In this document: positions 24,961 to 37,440 of the stretch, in pieces | Layout: each line of letters starts with the position of its first letter | Position numbering within the stretch: position 1 is the first letter of the stretch | Assembly: GCF_036323735.1 (NCBI RefSeq) | Contig: NC_086019.1 | Coordinates: 241,111,102 to 241,175,101, forward strand | From: Rattus norvegicus | Taxonomy: Eukaryota > Chordata > Mammalia > Rodentia > Muridae | Reading direction: 5' to 3' | Length of the DNA: 64,000 bases | Position numbers and translations under genes: made by a program | Notes under the pieces: model-generated | Told to the model about the DNA's origin: nothing | Seen by the model: only the letters and a program-made list of their open reading frames with translations | The model's database searches: none

Positions 24961-25879
24961 TCTAACGTTTGTTCCTTTTTGGTCCGAGAACTGAGAAGTG
25001 GCTGTTCCCCTGAGTGTTGCCTGTGTTCTGCATAAACCATGGTACCAGAGCGATCAGCTCACACTGTGGCTGTAGCTCTCCAAAGCAGTTGTTTGCTTTT
25101 TTATTTTTCCTGTGCATCTTTGTCACTCAGGTGCAAAGCTCGGCAATCTACTCCAAGGTTCGATGAGGTCAAGAGAGAAAATCCAGAAGTTAAGAGACAG
25201 AGTCATTTTCTTTGAAGGGTTCTGTGGGTGGGGATGAATAATAACATGGAGAGGAATTGATCAGATTGGATCAATCACAGTGTCACACTTGAGGGAGGAG
25301 ATGAGTGTCCAAAGTTATCAAAGAGGCTGGTAAGGTGTGAAGAACGTGACCTGGTTGATGGTGGAAAAGGAAGGATGTTGGTGCTCTTGGTCATATGAGA
25401 TGATCAACAGGGAGATCTGGCCTCTGTGGACGAACATTGAAGTGCTGTGCAAAAGCAGATTTATTGATTGTTCACAAAGTTGTTTTATTTCTTTTCTTTG
25501 GGGGCAGGGAGTAAAAACAAGTTCCTCATACCACTGCCCCTAATCTAATCTATAGGTTTCATGAAGGAAAATATTAGGCCCCTATAACCTTAGTCCTTAC
25601 TGTGTACAGTTCGCCGTGTTCAATAATGTAAGACACTCTAGGTATGCCGGGACTGTCTTGTGACCAAAGTCAGGCAAAGGCTGAAAAGCCCCTCCAGAAA
25701 ACAGCAATATATATCACAGAAAACAATCCCTGTTTTCTACATTGGTTTCTCTAAGATCAGAGGACTTCTGGAGGACAACCGTTTCATTCTAATGTTTACC
25801 CTAGATATAATAATTCTGTTGGAGTGTCTGCTACATAAGGATGGAGAGAAAGTTTGACATCCACTGTTGTACAAAGGAA

Positions 25880-25975
25880 GGGCTAGCGATTGTTAAGATT
25901 TGAACTTGGGCATGTTCATTTAACACCTTTGAAGCCTAGCTCACTCGGTCACAAAACAAAGATGCTAATAATTTT
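25880..25975 (+). mobile_element. MIR SINE fragment
   Basis: TTGAACTTGGGCATGTTCA, ACACCTTTGAAGCCTAGCTC and CAAAACAAAGATGCTAATAA follow the MIR plus-strand order. Confidence 0.45.
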
Positions 25976-25979
25976 AATG

Positions 25980-26135
25980 CTTATAGAATATTGGCTATGG
26001 GGTAGGAATTCTTTACAGTTCACCTACTAACCCATTTAATCCTCATTATAGCCATACTGTCGGTTCTATTGCTTCCCCATGTTTCAGATGCCTCAACAGA
26101 GTAACTCACCTGTAGTCACACAGGTGGCTGGTTTT
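25980..26135 (-). mobile_element. MIR SINE fragment, minus strand
   Basis: AACCCATTTAATCCTCATTA, CCCCATGTTTCAGATGC and ACTCACCTGTAGTCACACAG are the inverted MIR body. Together with the fragment just before it, this makes an inverted MIR pair. Confidence 0.55.
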
Positions 26136-27143
26136 CTAGTGCTACCACATTGATTTCTTTGAACTTAATGGCTAAAGACAGCCTATCTTCATCTCAGATT
26201 TTTGTGAGACATGGATATGAGCCTAGCTTACTTAGATGCTCTGCGTGTTATCTTAAGGCTGAAATCAAGCTGTTGACCTTGTAAGGACAGACTAGGGGAT
26301 CTGTAACTTGGGTGCCGGTGGGTCATCTGTGGCTGTGGCTGTGGCTCTTTTTGATGTTCTTGTGGTTTGGGGTAGAATTAGCTTCCTTGCAGCTGCAGAA
26401 CTCTTGGCATCTGGATCTCAAAACAAGCTGTTCAAAGTCTCACTTCCTCTGGTGAAGATCTCCTGGCAAGCTGCCTTTTACTTAAGACCAACTGCCTAAA
26501 TGGCTTTAATATCCCTGCCACACATCTTCATCTTTGATGTATAGTGGAACATAATCGTGGAAGCGACGTTCATTTACCATGTTCCATAGGGAGGAGACCC
26601 ACTAGCAGTCTTGTCTGCTCTCAAGGGGAGGGGACTCCACAAACCATGGTTCGCGATGACTGGATGCACAGAGCTGTTGGGGACATCTGCCAGATGAAAC
26701 TTTAAGGCTGTTTAAACCCAGCCTGCCTCCAGGTGAAGAGTCAGTTGCCACAGCATTCTTGCTTATAACGACTCTGTTCTTCTTTTTCTGTTTTTGAAGG
26801 AAGTAAGCCTGCTTTATATATAGCCTTGCATAGGATTCTAAATGAACTAGCACACGGCAGCTCGTACACTCTGCTCATCAAGCATTAGTTCCTCGCATCC
26901 CTCCACCTTTGAAGAACAATCTCAAGCACCCATAACCACCCACGGTTTTGTATTTTCTGGAGAAGACCTCCATAGTCCCATGAGGCATTCTGGTTGTGTA
27001 CCTTTGCAAAGGGTTCACCTTCATTTGAACTTGGACCCTGGGAATCGAGTCTTGTGTCCTCCTAGAGTGACCTTTGCTTTGCTCTGTGTCTTTGAAACAG
27101 ATGAAGTGACTGTGAAGGAAGAGTGAGCACCTTGCTTTTGCAG

Positions 27144-27188
27144 GAAGGACAGGACAGCATGGAGCAGCCATTTACGGTGAATTCACTG
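27144..27188 (+). CDS. Stambpl1: Stambpl1 exon 2, first coding exon (start codon 27159)
   Basis: The acceptor is CTTGCTTTTGCAG at 27131-27143 and the donor GTAAGT is at 27189. The exon gives 15 nt of 5' UTR and codons 1-10 (MEQPFTVNSL), ending in phase 0. The start context GACAGCATGG has A at -3 and G at +4, a strong Kozak site. Human AMSH-LP begins almost identically, which supports this start. Confidence 0.93.
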
Positions 27189-29032
27189 GTAAGTCATGCC
27201 AACCCACGTTTTGCATGTAGTTGAAAAGCTCCTGAAGAAGAACGGGACACGCTGTAGAAAGACTGACTCGCTGCTACTTCAAGATGCAGAGCCTTCTGCG
27301 TGGCCCTGTCCTTCGAGGAAGTGACTGATAGAGCCACAGCTTTTGCAAGATTTAAAAATAGCCTCTTGCTCACAAATCTGTGAAGTGTTAATCTGAGAGG
27401 CTAGATCTGTGAGTGTAGAGCCTCTGGAAAATTACTAGAGGGGATTTCAGAGTGGCCGTCAGGTCTGAGTACTCCTGTCTCCTCATGCCTCAGCTTCTTT
27501 ACAGATAGAAGTTGGAGGTTTGCCCTGAGTGGTAACAACTGAGAAGTCTCACATGTTCAGCACAGAGCTGTTGCTTGGACATCCACCTTAGGTGTCTGCA
27601 ATCCTTAAAACGCCCGTACTTCTCACTTTCCCTCTACAGCCTGTCAGAACTGATAGCATTCCTACCTGTGTCCTGGAAAAACAGTGTGTTGTAGAGAAAG
27701 AAACAGGACTATTTTTTTCCATTAATATATTTACTTATTCATGATACTTCCTGTTCACAGCCCTCTCTTCCCCCCTCTCCTCCCAGTCACAACCTCAAAA
27801 ATCACTCCGTTCGTTATCACCACTCTCTACCTCTTCTCAGAGAAGGGGAAGCCCTCCTTGGGTACCACCCCACCTGGGGTTATCAAGGCCCAACCAGGCA
27901 GTTCAGCTAGGGGAGGGGGATCCAATGGCAGGTGACAGAATCAGAAATAGTCACTGCTTCAGTTGTTAGGGGACCCACATGAAGACCAAACTGCATATCT
28001 GCTATAAATGTGTAGGGAGCCTAGGTCCTTGCACGCTCATTGGCTGGTGATTCAATGTCTGTGATGCCCCTTGCTCTCCTGGGCCCAAGTTAGTTGACTC
28101 TGTAGGTCTACTTCTGGTGTCCTCGACTCCTCCTGGCTCACTCAGTGCTATCCATGCCCCCCCCCCCTTAACACAAGAGTCTCCAAGCTCCAGCTGTTGT
28201 TTGCTATATGGGTCTCTGCATGTGTTTCCATCTTCTGCTGAATGAAACCTCTCAGGAGAACGTTATGGTAGGATCCTGTCACAAGACTTTGGGGTCATGT
28301 CTACTTGCTTGGTATATAGGCATACTACACAATCTCTTTGGCCCTCGTTTTTGTATGTCCTTAGCCTATCATGGTGACTTGATAAATGGAAGCTGTGAAT
28401 TTTTTTCTCCCAGATGAGATTCACTCACAGTGATGTTGGCCTGAGAGCAAGTATTGTGAACGCCCTCTGTACATAAAGCATAGGCCCTGGATGTACAAAA
28501 AACCACAAAGACATAGAAGTTTCTTGTTCTATGGTTGTAGGTTGTAACAAGAATGCTTTAATCTTAAGCAAGAATGACTTTCTTAGGAACTCAATTATTC
28601 TTAGACTGCTTGAGAAAGAGGTCCTGCAGAAACCTTTGCACTTTCTGACCCAACAGTGACATTCCACTGGGGTATAAAGTTGCATGGTCTCTCTCTGTCT
28701 ACCTCTGCAGAGGAAGCAGTCATTTTTATAGGTATTATGTGTTCTGCATGAAATTGCGTTGGAAGAACTAGCATTCTGTTGTACTTGTTAATGTAATAAG
28801 GAATACTTTTTATCAAGTGGGAAATTTGTATCATCATCCAAGAAGTTCCTATGCAAATGAAGTAGTAAAGACCAGTGGAACGGTGTTGGGTAATTTTCTA
28901 GTGTATCTTTGATAATCTTTTGTAATCTAATCCTCACTCTCTCTGTCTCTCTGAACTCTTGACTGAATCCAGACCCTTTTGTCTACTAAGTCCATACCCT
29001 TTCCCTGTTCTATACTTCTTTCTTTCTTTCTT

Positions 29033-29076
<44 letters not shown>

Positions 29077-29177
29077 CCCTGTCTGCCTGCCTGCCTGCCT
29101 GCCTGCCTTCCTTCCTTCCTTCCTTCCTTCCTTCCTTCCTTCCTTCCTTCCTTCCTTCCTCCCTGTCTGTCTTTCTC

Positions 29178-29217
<40 letters not shown>

Positions 29218-29495
29218 TCCTCCTCCTCCCTGCACCACCACTACCACCACCTCCTCCTCCTCCTCCTCTTCTTCCTCCTTGATGCATCTGTGGAATATTT
29301 ATTCTGTTTCAGAGAATATCCTGAATCCTAGGGAATAATAGAAAATGGTTGCCCAAAGAAATTAGTAAGGGGTTAAAATCAGTTGTATAGAGGTCCTTGA
29401 TTCAATGTGGAGTGTGTCCTGTCCTGATGAGATAAAGGTAAATAATTCTTATACATTGTGGGGCTTCTAGCCCTCTGAAGAAAATGTTCTGATAT

Positions 29496-29527
<32 letters not shown>

Positions 29528-31143
29528 TCACTGTGACAGTTATCTATGGCTGAGTGATAACTCAGTGATAACTGAGTGATTTAGTGCTGCTAAGTTTTAC
29601 AGAGGAGTGTTAACTGAGGGAAAGTGGATGGGTTGCTGTAGAAATCTCATTTAGAAAAGACTGTGCATTGAAGTGCTAGACTAATAGTTCACAAACTCCC
29701 ATTTTGTGTGAAATTATGTAACTATTCAGAAAACTAGAAAAACAGTACCATAAGGTGGAAGGCAGAGCAAGACTGCATGAAAGTGCCTTTCTACATCACG
29801 TAGTACTTTATTTCTTAATTGATAGAACATTTTTAAATGTATTATTAATTTTTAAAAATTCTATATATTTATACAATGCATTTTGATCATATTAACCCCC
29901 TCTCCTCCCCCTAACACTTCTCAGAATTATCACTCCTCACACAACAACTTTATGTTCTCTCTTAATTTTTTTTTTTAAAAATGACCTGTAGAATCGAATG
30001 TGTGTGCTGCCTGTAAAACTCATAGGCCTGGGGCTCTAGAGCATGATTAACTTACCAGAGCATCGCAGCTTTAAAGAAAACCAAGTCTTCCTCTCCAAGA
30101 AGCCATCAACTGTCAAGAGCTTCATAGTGAGGAGTTCAGGCTCATGAGCCTCTCCCTCCTCACTCAGGTTGGAATGTTGACTGCCTTCATGCTGCACAGC
30201 TCTTATGTAGTAAGCCAGACTTGCTCTGAATTCATGAGCACATCTGTCATGACCAGCAGACATTCTTTTGCACTTCTTTGACCTCTGACTTTTATCTCTT
30301 CCTGCCCCCTCCTCCATTATGGTCCCTGAACCGTGGAGGACACTCCTTAGACGCTTACACTCTAAACTTTGGCCAGTTGAGAGTTTCTGCATTAACTACA
30401 CAAATAAACTTCTTTGATATGGTCTAAGAGCTGCTCAAATCTCTAGTTATTTAAAGGGCAGATTGATACTCTGTTTAGCAAAATAATAGTCATAAGTAAG
30501 ATGAGCTCCTAACCATTGGTCCTTGGCCAGGTTTGCATTTCCTTGTGGATCAGACCTTAATTCAATGAGAAAAGTGGTTGGTTACCTCTGTAACATTCAT
30601 GCCACTCTTGTACCCACAGGCATATCTTGCCATATTGATCATTATTGTAGCTCACAGGGTTCATAGCAGTAAGGCTGTTGATGACCTTTCTCCATCAGCA
30701 GCCTGAACAATACCTTACCCAGCCAAGAGGAGCTTTCTTTCTCCATGTATTATGAACAGAGTATAGTGTATTCAACAATAGGTTCTTATTATCAAGTTCT
30801 AGTGGGAAATCAAGAGTTACTTCAAGGGGCTGGGGATTTAGCTCAGTGGTAGAGCGCTTACCTAGGAAGCGCAAGGCCCTGGGTTCGGTCCCCAGCTCCG
30901 AAAAAAAAGAACCAAAAAAAAAAAAAAAAAGAGTTACTTCAATAGACTGTTGGGTAGGAGCTCTCCAGGACATCCCTAACAATGGCAGTAGCCTGTATTG
31001 TGTATGAGGCCTCCAGGACAACACTAATAAACAACTTGAGAGAAAGTATATATTTGACACTGGGCTTTTTATCTGACAATCTCTGCCTTCTGGGAAAAGC
31101 ATTATTCCTTTAATAAGATAACTCTAATTATCTTATTTTTATG

Positions 31144-31196
<53 letters not shown>

Positions 31197-34100
31197 ACAC
31201 ACACACGCACACACACACAGATAATTAGGAAATTTATAAAATAGTAGGTTTCCATTTGGCCTTTCCAAACCTCCTTCTCTGCCCCTGCTCCTTCCTGCTC
31301 CCTTCTTAAGCCATTTCCCCCACTTTCCCTCCTTTGTACCCCTGAGCCATACTATACTCTTCTGCCTTAAGATCTCTTTTAGTCCTTCCCATCCATCTAT
31401 GGCTCTTTTCCCGTTTACTGGCTTCTGCACATACTCCAAGTTAAATACAAAAATCTAAAGATTTGATGCCAGGATCCACCTATGACTGAGAACATGCCAG
31501 GATCCACCTATGACTGAGAACATGCCAGGATCCACCTATGACTGAGAACATGCCAGGATCCACCTATGACTGAGAACATGCCACGTTTGTCTTTCTGGGT
31601 CTTGGTTACCTCACTCAGTGTCATGTTTCCCAATCTTGTCCATTTCCCTGAAATTTTCATAATTAATTTTTTTCCAGATGAATAAAATTCTATCCATCGT
31701 CCATTTGTTACCTGATGGCATCCAGGCTATGTCTATGTCCTAGCTATAGTGACTAGAGCAATGAACAGGGATGAGCATCGTCTCTGGAGTAGGAAAGAGA
31801 GTGGCTTGCGTATATGCCAAAAGTGGTGTATCTGGGTCATACACAGTTGATCTGCCCCAGTTTGTACTGTGACCAACAGTGTGTGAGGCTTGCCTTTTCC
31901 CTGCATCTTTGCCAGCATTTGTTTTCTTTTGTCTTCTAAATCTGAGCCATTCTGAGTGGAATACAATGAAATCCTGAAGTAGTTTTGCCTGTATTTAATT
32001 CCCTAAGGAATTACAGGCTAAAGATGGTGGACACTTTCTTCTCCTAAGAACTCTCTGCTCTGTTCCATAGCATACTGATTAACTGGGTTTTATTAATATT
32101 TAATTTATTGAGTTTTTCTATATTAAAGACACTATTCCTATACCAGATATATAGCTGGCAAATACATTTCTTTTCTACTGAAATTTCGTAAGCTGCCTCT
32201 TCAGTCAGTTAACAGATTCCTTTGCAGTGCAGACATTTTTTTTAACTGCATGAAGTCCCACTTGTTGACTATTGATCCTATTTCCTGGATAACCAGGGTC
32301 CTATTCTGACAGTTCTTACTTCAGCCTCCCTCTCTTTCTTCTAGAAGTTTCAGAAGTACAAGGTGAAGGTCAAAATGTTATGTGTAGCCATTTATTGTGG
32401 TCACTTGGACCAGACACTTTTTTCCTCTGGGCATTCAGAAGACTGAATTTTGCTATTTCTTGAATTGCAATTGGACCTGGTGTGCCCAGCAAGTCACAGG
32501 AGAGGTACCTAGAGACCTCGTAGAGAGGAAGTCAGTCCATATCACTTCCTTGGGGAAGAAATAAAGGGAAGGAGCTTTCATGTTCATTGCAACAAGTCCG
32601 ATCAAAACTAACAGCCTAGGAAGGATTACTGTCTTCAGCTTAACGGAACCTTAAAAGTTTTTTGGCTTGCACTATTTATTAAACCTTTAGAAGCAAGAGT
32701 CATTTCAGGTTCATAGTGTTCTAGTTGCCATTAAAATAAGAAGTAATCAGATAACACAAGAAAAACTCTATGAATCTCCAGTTCTACACTCTACCTGTGA
32801 GTGTCGTTGGTTCAGTTATCCACAGCCAGAATACAACTATATCTGATTTAATTTTTGCCAGAGCTTTCTACAGACTTTGTTCAAATGTTTCACCTTGGCT
32901 GTAGTTGGGCTACCTGTACCTGGTTAAGGAAGGCCATGCGAACCTGTTTTCTCGGCGGTTACCTGTTCTTGGTGTGTGAGACCATGGTCAAGTGGTCTAA
33001 CACTGGAGAACTCACTAAGTTCTTCTGGGAATGATAACAGAAGCATCCCTTTCCCAGCTGCCTACAGAGATCCTGAGTTTGTAGATCTACAGTGGAGCCT
33101 GTTAGGGATTTGCATTTTTAAGAAAGGCCTGGTTGCTGCTGGTGCTGCACTCTTGAGTTAGGCAAGTCTGAACTAGGGGGAAAACAGGCTGTGGTCTGAG
33201 TGTGGTATTCATTGCCTTGGCAAGTATCCAGACTTGTTCCCACTTTATTTAACTGGCATCTTTGCATATGGAGAGCTGAATTCAAGTTGAACATAAAATA
33301 TTTACTGCTGGGCCCTTAATCAATGGGAAAACTTTTGTCTGAGTCTTGCATCTCTGAAGCACGCTGCCTTCTTCTGAATAGTTAGCCTGACTATGTGTGC
33401 TCTGTGCACTTCAATACATAATGGCTTCATTAGTAAAACACAAAGATAGCAACAGAAGTGACTGTTCCCCATAATTTATTAGGATTTTCTCAATCAAGAA
33501 CTAATTAATGAAGCAATTACTATTAGGTAAATGTTTAAGAGACTTGGTTGTGTTTGAAAAATGAACTTAGAAGATATTCTTTTACTTGAAAGAGCTATTC
33601 TGGGACTTAACTTTTTTGGGGGGTTGTTTGTTTGATTTTGTTTTGTTTTGGGGGGTTGGCATTTCTTTTTGTTCTGTGACAATGGAGAGAGAGTCTAGAA
33701 ATGGCTAATTAAACTAGATATATTATGTGATAGAATAAAATCCTAACAGTAACTTTAATGCAAACAACTTTCTGAAGAATTTCAGATGAGCCCCACTGAG
33801 ACACAAATGACCTAGGATGGGTAAGGCCTACAGCTTACATGAGGATTAATGATGCTTTACCTGAAACACGTGCATACCTAGGAAATGCCATGTAAGTCTA
33901 CTTTAAAACTTATGAAGAGGTCTTATGCCAACAAGGGTATATATTTTTCCCGGATGTATGCCTTTTGGGATGTGCTTGCATTGGTCATACCATTAACTCT
34001 TACTGGAAGGATTTCCTGAGGTGTTCGTATTGGGCTTTTGGAAAAAAGAATATGTGAAATAAATAGTTATGTGTATTTAAAAGATTATAATCAGAACTTT

Positions 34101-36433
34101 AAATGCTGTATTGCAGAAAAAGTTAGCTGCTATGCCTGACCATACAGATGTTTCTCTAAGTCCAGAGGAGCGGGTCCGTGCCCTAAGCAAGCTTGGTTGT
34201 AATATCTCCATTAATGAAGACATCACCCCACGCCGTTACTTCAGGTCCGGAGTGGAAATGGAAAGAATGGCGTCTGTGTATTTGGAAGAAGGGAACCTGG
34301 AAAATGCCTTTGTTCTTTACAACAAATTTATAACGTAAGTCATGTTCTACAGTGGTGGTTCTCAACCCATGAATCGCAACCCCTTTGGGGGTCAAATAAC
34401 CCTTTCATAGGGCTCACATATCAGATATCCTGCATATTACATACTTGCACTATGATCCAGAACGGTACCAAAACTGCAGTTATGAAGTTGCAATGAAAGG
34501 AATTTTATTGTTGGGGGTCACCACAACGTAGAAACTGTATTGAGAGGTTGCATCCTTAGAAACGGTGAGAACGGTGAGAACCGCTGTTTCCATGGTCTTT
34601 AGAATGAGATCACTGGAATGCTGGTTTTGTGATATTTTGATATGGCAGCTTGCATACCCTGAGAGTTTTCATATTCAAACCAGTTTGTCCATTTTGACCC
34701 TGAGGAATGAGAGGAAGGTCTGGGAGGGGTTGAGACTTTCAACAGTCAGAGGAACCTGTCTCATTCTTCGCAACTATAGCTTCACCTCTCATGCCATTTT
34801 TCCTCCCATAGGAACACGAGCTTTCTGACAGCAGCCAGATTACTCCACTAAAGCACTCAACCTGTGCTTCTCAACCCTTCAGGGCGTCAAATGCTCATTT
34901 CACACAGGTTGCCCAAGACTATTAGAAAACACAGCTATTTTCATTATGATTCATAACAGTAGCAAACCGTTACATTATAAGGTAGCAACAAAATAATGCT
35001 ATGGTTGGGGGTCACCAGGACATGATGAACGCCAATATTGGGAAGGTTGAGAACGAGTGTTCTACAGCATGCGGACTCTGCCATCAGTATTTTTAAAATT
35101 CGATTTGAGGGGTCAAGAGTAGGGAAGCAAAGGAAAGACATGATTTCTAGAGAGCATACCCCAGTCCATTTCATATAGAATCGATCAACTTGTTCTGAGA
35201 AGGTATTTGTGCTAACCGCTTTCCTTTAGTTTCTGCAAGTCTTAGCTGCCCCATGTCAGAAAGGGAAGGTATGCTCATGTTTAAGTGTCACCTAGAACCC
35301 TGTTGTCAGGTGAAATAAAATGAATTTGTCTGTGTGGTTGGAAGTGTCAGAATCACCAGCCGTATTAGATGATCTACACCCCACCACGATCTATTAAGAA
35401 AAAGCGAGTCCTTTGTTTTGTAAATCTCTACTGATCACTTATTCTGGGCCATTACAGTTCTTCATGCCAGGGATACATCATAGAATAAGGAAGAGAAACT
35501 TGTACCCCTGCAGAATTGTTAGCTTCACTTTCCCTGGGAGCAGTGCACCTGTTTTGCATGCTTTTCTCTTCACCTCTGCTGAGTCTTTTTCCTCCAGAGT
35601 GTGGTGAGAAATGACTTCCATTTAACATGTCAACTAGTCATCCTGTTGCTGTCTCTCTTAGCTATGAATCTTCAGCTATGAGCTTTTATAAACACAGGAC
35701 AGTGGTGCTGACTCATGGGTAGTTGTTTGAGTCCTTTTAGGGATTAAAGAGATTTATACCCATTGTTCCAAAATCTTGCACATAACTAAGACCGTGCCCG
35801 GGGGGACAGTTCAAGTACCCAGGATCCAAGAAAGACTAGAGTATGAAGGGAGTGTGAAGAGAGTATGTGGAAATCCTGACCTTAACCCTTGTCTTAGTTT
35901 GCTTTCTGTTGCTTTGATAAAGGCCATAACGAAAAGTAACTTGAGGAGGAAAGGGTTATTATTTCAGCAGTCCAATCACAGTCCATCATGAAGGGAAGTT
36001 AAGGCAAGAACTAAGGGTGGAAATCTAGATGCAATAACTGAAATAGAAGCCATGGGGGAACCCCGCTTACTAGTTTATTCCTCATGGCTTGCTCAGCTTG
36101 GTTTCTTATACAATCTAGGACAAACTGCCTAGGAATAGCACCACCCATAGTGGACTGTACCTTCCCACATGGATCATTCATCAAGTACAAGTCCCCCAGA
36201 GTTGTCTAAAGGCCAATCCAAAGGAGGCATTTTCTCAGTTGAGCTTGTGTCAAATGAATAAAACATTAGCCAGCACACCTAAATGAATACTTTGTTTAGT
36301 GAAAGTACTTGTTTACCTAGAATAATAGTCATACTAACCCTTAGAAAGAGGGTGGGTGTAAAGACCATAGTTAAATAAAAAGTTATCGAGTGGATATTTT
36401 GTCCCAAAAAGAATGCTTGTTAGAAAGTTACTG

Positions 36434-36475
<42 letters not shown>

Positions 36476-36796
36476 CTTTTCTCACAGGATGCTAATGCGT
36501 ATTGTCTCTTTCTCTAGATTATTTGTAGAAAAACTTCCCAGCCATCGAGATTACCAGCAGTGTGCAGTTCCCGAGAAGCAGGACATCATGAAGGTACACT
36601 GGACTGATTCTTCACTGTGAGATCAAATGACGCTAAGTATTCATTATTAATTCACAGCTCCCTTTCAAGCTTGCCCTGCCCTCTGGAGAGTGTAAACACA
36701 AGAACCCCATGCCATCAAACATGGCATTCTGATTCCTCCCTAAGCTATCTAATGATTATGACTGTGTGCGTTCAAAATGTGCAACTGACATTAGAA

Positions 36797-36852
<56 letters not shown>

Positions 36853-37400
36853 CGCTACATCAACCTATGATGTGAAGAAGGAATTACCTTACAATTCCTC
36901 CCAGAGACTGAGAGACTGGTTGTTTCCCTGGGCTTACTTGAAGCAGCCATTAGCTGCCTTTGATTACTCTCCGCTAAAGAGTACCGGTCTTACCAGGCTT
37001 TTGCTTCCTTTCCTCCAGAAGGGAGGGTATGATTGGACTCTCCAGTGTCCTAGGTTCTCCTGCCATTAAGAACCAATGAAGAAGTTGTTTGAGATTCTGG
37101 CTCCCTCAGCACTTTCTAGGGATGTGAATTCAGTAGATCTGAGAATAGGACTTAGAATATGAATTGTTATAAAAGTTTCCTCAGCTGCTTTTTGTATCTG
37201 ACACCCTTACCCACTACGTACACCTTAATACTCCTTGTAACACCAATGTTAAGTGATTTAAATATGCAATGTGTAATTCGATTGGCCCTAACTAACTAGT
37301 AGAATGGAGATCATATATAGGAACACACACACACACACACACAGAGACACACAGAGACACAGATACACACACACACACACAGAGACACACAGAGACACAG

Positions 37401-37440
<40 letters not shown>

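Larger units (their letters stand above)
2444..27143 (+). other. Stambpl1: Stambpl1 intron 1 (24.7 kb)
   Basis: Runs from GTGAGT at 2444 to TTTTGCAG ending at 27143. I find no coding exon within it. Its contents are repeats listed separately: URR1-like hAT copies, ID, B1, B2 and B3/B4 SINEs, MIRs, an L1 fragment, a 48-bp minisatellite and several microsatellites. The gaps (for example 5600-6850, 7000-8170, 9220-10090, 11600-12240, 13190-16430, 20600-21660 and 24970-25870) look like unique, AT-moderate intronic DNA in which I see nothing definite. Confidence 0.7.
27189..34116 (+). other. Stambpl1: Stambpl1 intron 2
   Basis: Runs from GTAAGT at 27189 to ATTGCAG ending at 34116. It is rich in minus-strand L1 remnants (27728-28430, 29825-30395, 31225-32350), a compound tetranucleotide array (29014-29280) and a young ID element (30826-30930). 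I see nothing definite in 28440-28950 or 32350-34080. Confidence 0.8.
34335..36517 (+). other. Stambpl1: Stambpl1 intron 3
   Basis: Starts GTAAGT and ends TTTCTCTAG. Holds two minus-oriented URR1-like remnants, an LTR-like repeat and an (AT)n array close to the acceptor. I see nothing clear in 35070-35890. Confidence 0.85.

Noticed and set aside
30036..30392. 118-codon minus-strand frame
   Set aside because: It coincides with an inverted L1 3'-UTR-like segment, which is not coding.
30826..30930. Possible tRNA gene (internal A and B boxes)
   Set aside because: The boxes belong to an ID SINE with an A-rich tail and target-site duplications. The same holds for the B2 elements.
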